DNA from: Thiotrichaceae bacterium
GTDB taxonomy: Bacteria; Pseudomonadota; Gammaproteobacteria; Thiotrichales; Thiotrichaceae
Assembly (NCBI GenBank): GCA_027009095.1
Contig: JALVDG010000007.1
Span: 1 to 6,069 of the forward strand
Direction of reading: 5' to 3'
DNA: 6,069 nucleotides
Below, one piece after another: positions 5,020 to 6,069 of this stretch. A program made the translations under genes and the position numbers. The notes under the pieces are model-generated. The model had not been told where the DNA came from. It saw only the letters and a program-made list of their open reading frames with translations, and made no database searches. Position 1 is the first letter of the stretch. Each line of letters starts with the position of its first letter.

Positions 5020-5733
5020 ATGCGTCGTGCTGATCGTTTATTTCAAATAGTGCAAATTTTGCGGAATAAGCGCTTGGTAACAGCGCATGATTTAGCTGAG
5101 CGTTTAGAGGTTTCTGAACGTACAATCTATCGTGATATTCAAGACTTAAGCCTATCAGGTGTGCCCGTAGAGGGTGAGACAGGTGTTGGTTATCACTTGC
5201 GCTATTCTCTTGATATTCCTCCTATTATGTTTGATGCCGATGAGCTTGAGGCGCTCGTATTAGGTATGCGAATTATTAAAGTATGGGGAGGCTCCGAGCT
5301 AGGCAATAGTGCACAATCAGCACTTGATAAAATCCAAGCCGTTATTCCAGAAGAGCTAAAAAATCATATTGATGATAGTAAATTATTTGCACTAGGTTTT
5401 GGTCGTCGAGAAGACCTTGAAACGACGTTGGATACTTGTCGTCATGCCATTGATGGATTTAAATACATAAGTATTCATTATAAGCGTGCTGACGGCATGT
5501 TGAGTCAGAGAGAGGTAAAACCTTTAGGGTTGTTTTTCTGGGGAAATGTTTGGACGTTAACGGGATGGTGTCATTTGCGAAAAGCATTTCGTAACTTCCG
5601 TTTAGATAGAATCCAACAGTTAGAAGTTATGGAAAAACAATTTAAAGAACAAAAAGGGCAACGTTTAGATGATTATATTTCGATGATACGAGAGCAGTCG
5701 AGGTGTAATAAACATGTAAGGGGTGATCCCTAA
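5020..5733 (+). CDS. WYL-domain transcriptional regulator (YafY-like, HTH + WYL)
   Basis: This is a 237-residue regulator. Residues 1-60 form a winged helix of the DeoR/HTH_11 type: RADRLFQIVQILRNKRLVTA, then LAERLEVSERTIYRDIQDLS as the recognition helix, and the wing GETGVGYHLR. A linker (62-110, with the conserved PPIMFDADELEALVLG) leads to the WYL ligand-sensing domain (about 147-200), with REVKPLGLFFWGNVWTLTGW and the arginine-rich FRNFRLDRI. The usual 'WYL' tripeptide is not literal here. The 'FFWG.VWTL..WC..R..FRNFRLDRI' form is normal for this roughly 230-residue branch as I know it, so the protein is complete. Such proteins bind DNA and often repress or activate neighbouring or stress genes, and the ligand is unknown. 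The start MRRADRLFQI matches relatives, and the Shine-Dalgarno sequence is weak (AAGA). It is transcribed away from the repeat element, with its upstream region partly made of that element's right end. Confidence 0.9.
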   Translation: MRRADRLFQIVQILRNKRLVTAHDLAERLEVSERTIYRDIQDLSLSGVPVEGETGVGYHLRYSLDIPPIMFDADELEALVLGMRIIKVWGGSELGNSAQSALDKIQAVIPEELKNHIDDSKLFALGFGRREDLETTLDTCRHAIDGFKYISIHYKRADGMLSQREVKPLGLFFWGNVWTLTGWCHLRKAFRNFRLDRIQQLEVMEKQFKEQKGQRLDDYISMIREQSRCNKHVRGDP

Positions 5734-5738
5734 GTTAA

Positions 5739-5773
5739 TAGTACTCCAACAAGTTTATTTTGATGGAGTACTA
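5739..5773. terminator. Hairpin between converging genes
   Basis: TAGTACTCCA (5739-5748) and TGGAGTACTA (5764-5773) are a perfect 10-bp inverted repeat with a 15-base loop, placed just after the WYL gene stop (5733). The right arm lies inside the last codons of the MOSC gene (stop at 5755-5757). It is symmetric, so it could act on both strands, but neither side has a real T tract. Function as a bidirectional terminator is inferred from position. Confidence 0.45.
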
Positions 5774-6069
5774 AGCCTATCACCTATTGCTAAAGTCCCT
5801 AAAGCTTCATGGATGATATTTTGTCCAAATAAAACTTTACTGCCTTCTTTACGGTATGTCATTAGTGTTTTTAAAGGCTCCGCACCTTCACGCTCTCCCG
5901 TATCAGGATTGACGGTTGTGAGTATGCAACGAGAACAAGGTTTTACCCCACGCATGGGAATATTACCTAGTGTAAATGTTTTCCAGTTATCTTCTGCAAA
6001 AGCTTCGCTACCTGTGACGACGATATTAGGACGGAAGCGTCGCATCTCAACAGGCTCTTCTAAGCGTTT
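5755..6069 (-). CDS. MOSC-domain protein, YcbX/mARC-like, 5' end outside window
   Basis: This is the C-terminal part only. The frame stays open through the right edge, and the codons before the ATG at 6045 read KRLEEPVE, so that ATG is internal. Numbered from it, the 96 residues contain the MOSC hallmarks RFRPNIVVTG (3-12), AEDNWKTFTLG (17-27), VKPCSRCILTTVNPDTGERE (34-53), EPLKTLMTYR (56-65) and LFGQNIIHEALGTLAIGDRL (72-91). In mARC and YcbX proteins a cysteine in the RCILTTV segment binds the molybdenum cofactor, here most likely Cys40. These enzymes reduce N-hydroxylated compounds such as base analogues. The protein ends right after the MOSC domain, so unlike E. coli YcbX it has no C-terminal 2Fe-2S ferredoxin domain and would need a separate electron donor. 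It converges with the WYL regulator, and no link in function is evident. Confidence 0.88.
   Translation of the reverse strand, partial: KRLEEPVEMRRFRPNIVVTGSEAFAEDNWKTFTLGNIPMRGVKPCSRCILTTVNPDTGEREGAEPLKTLMTYRKEGSKVLFGQNIIHEALGTLAIGDRLSTPSK

Overview
The window is low-GC, gene-dense bacterial chromosome. The protein families (RluB with a C-terminal basic tail, a short class I-type PPK2, a YafY-like WYL regulator with the family's usual N-terminus, a MOSC protein) and the style of the interspersed repeats suggest a gammaproteobacterium or a close relative. I cannot place the genus from sequence alone.

Layout, left to right. (1) A plus-strand gene for a secreted-type beta-propeller protein enters from the left edge and ends at 1265, followed by a hairpin terminator. 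(2) A minus-strand remnant of a GNAT acetyltransferase (1348-1527) sits between it and the next operon. (3) A minus-strand two-gene operon has a promoter near 2870-2898, then ppk2 (polyphosphate kinase 2), then a 115-residue, arginine-free, 37% lysine protein whose start codon overlaps the ppk2 stop (TAATG). It ends in a good hairpin terminator at 1515-1550. (4) A gene-free stretch of about 575 bp (2826-3401) carries two unrelated inverted-repeat elements. (5) A small three-helix membrane protein follows on the plus strand. (6) rluB (23S rRNA pseudouridine synthase) is next. (7) A 355-bp element (4624-4978) is bounded by perfect 14-bp terminal inverted repeats and filled with nested hairpins. 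(8) A plus-strand WYL-domain regulator converges on (9) a minus-strand MOSC/YcbX-like gene that runs off the right edge. A hairpin lies between the last two.

Most genes here are unrelated single units. The one clear functional pairing is ppk2 with the lysine-rich protein: an enzyme acting on the polyanion polyphosphate, translationally coupled to a strongly polycationic protein. I consider this the best candidate for something undescribed. The repeat-rich intergenic regions, especially 4624-4978, are the second point of interest.
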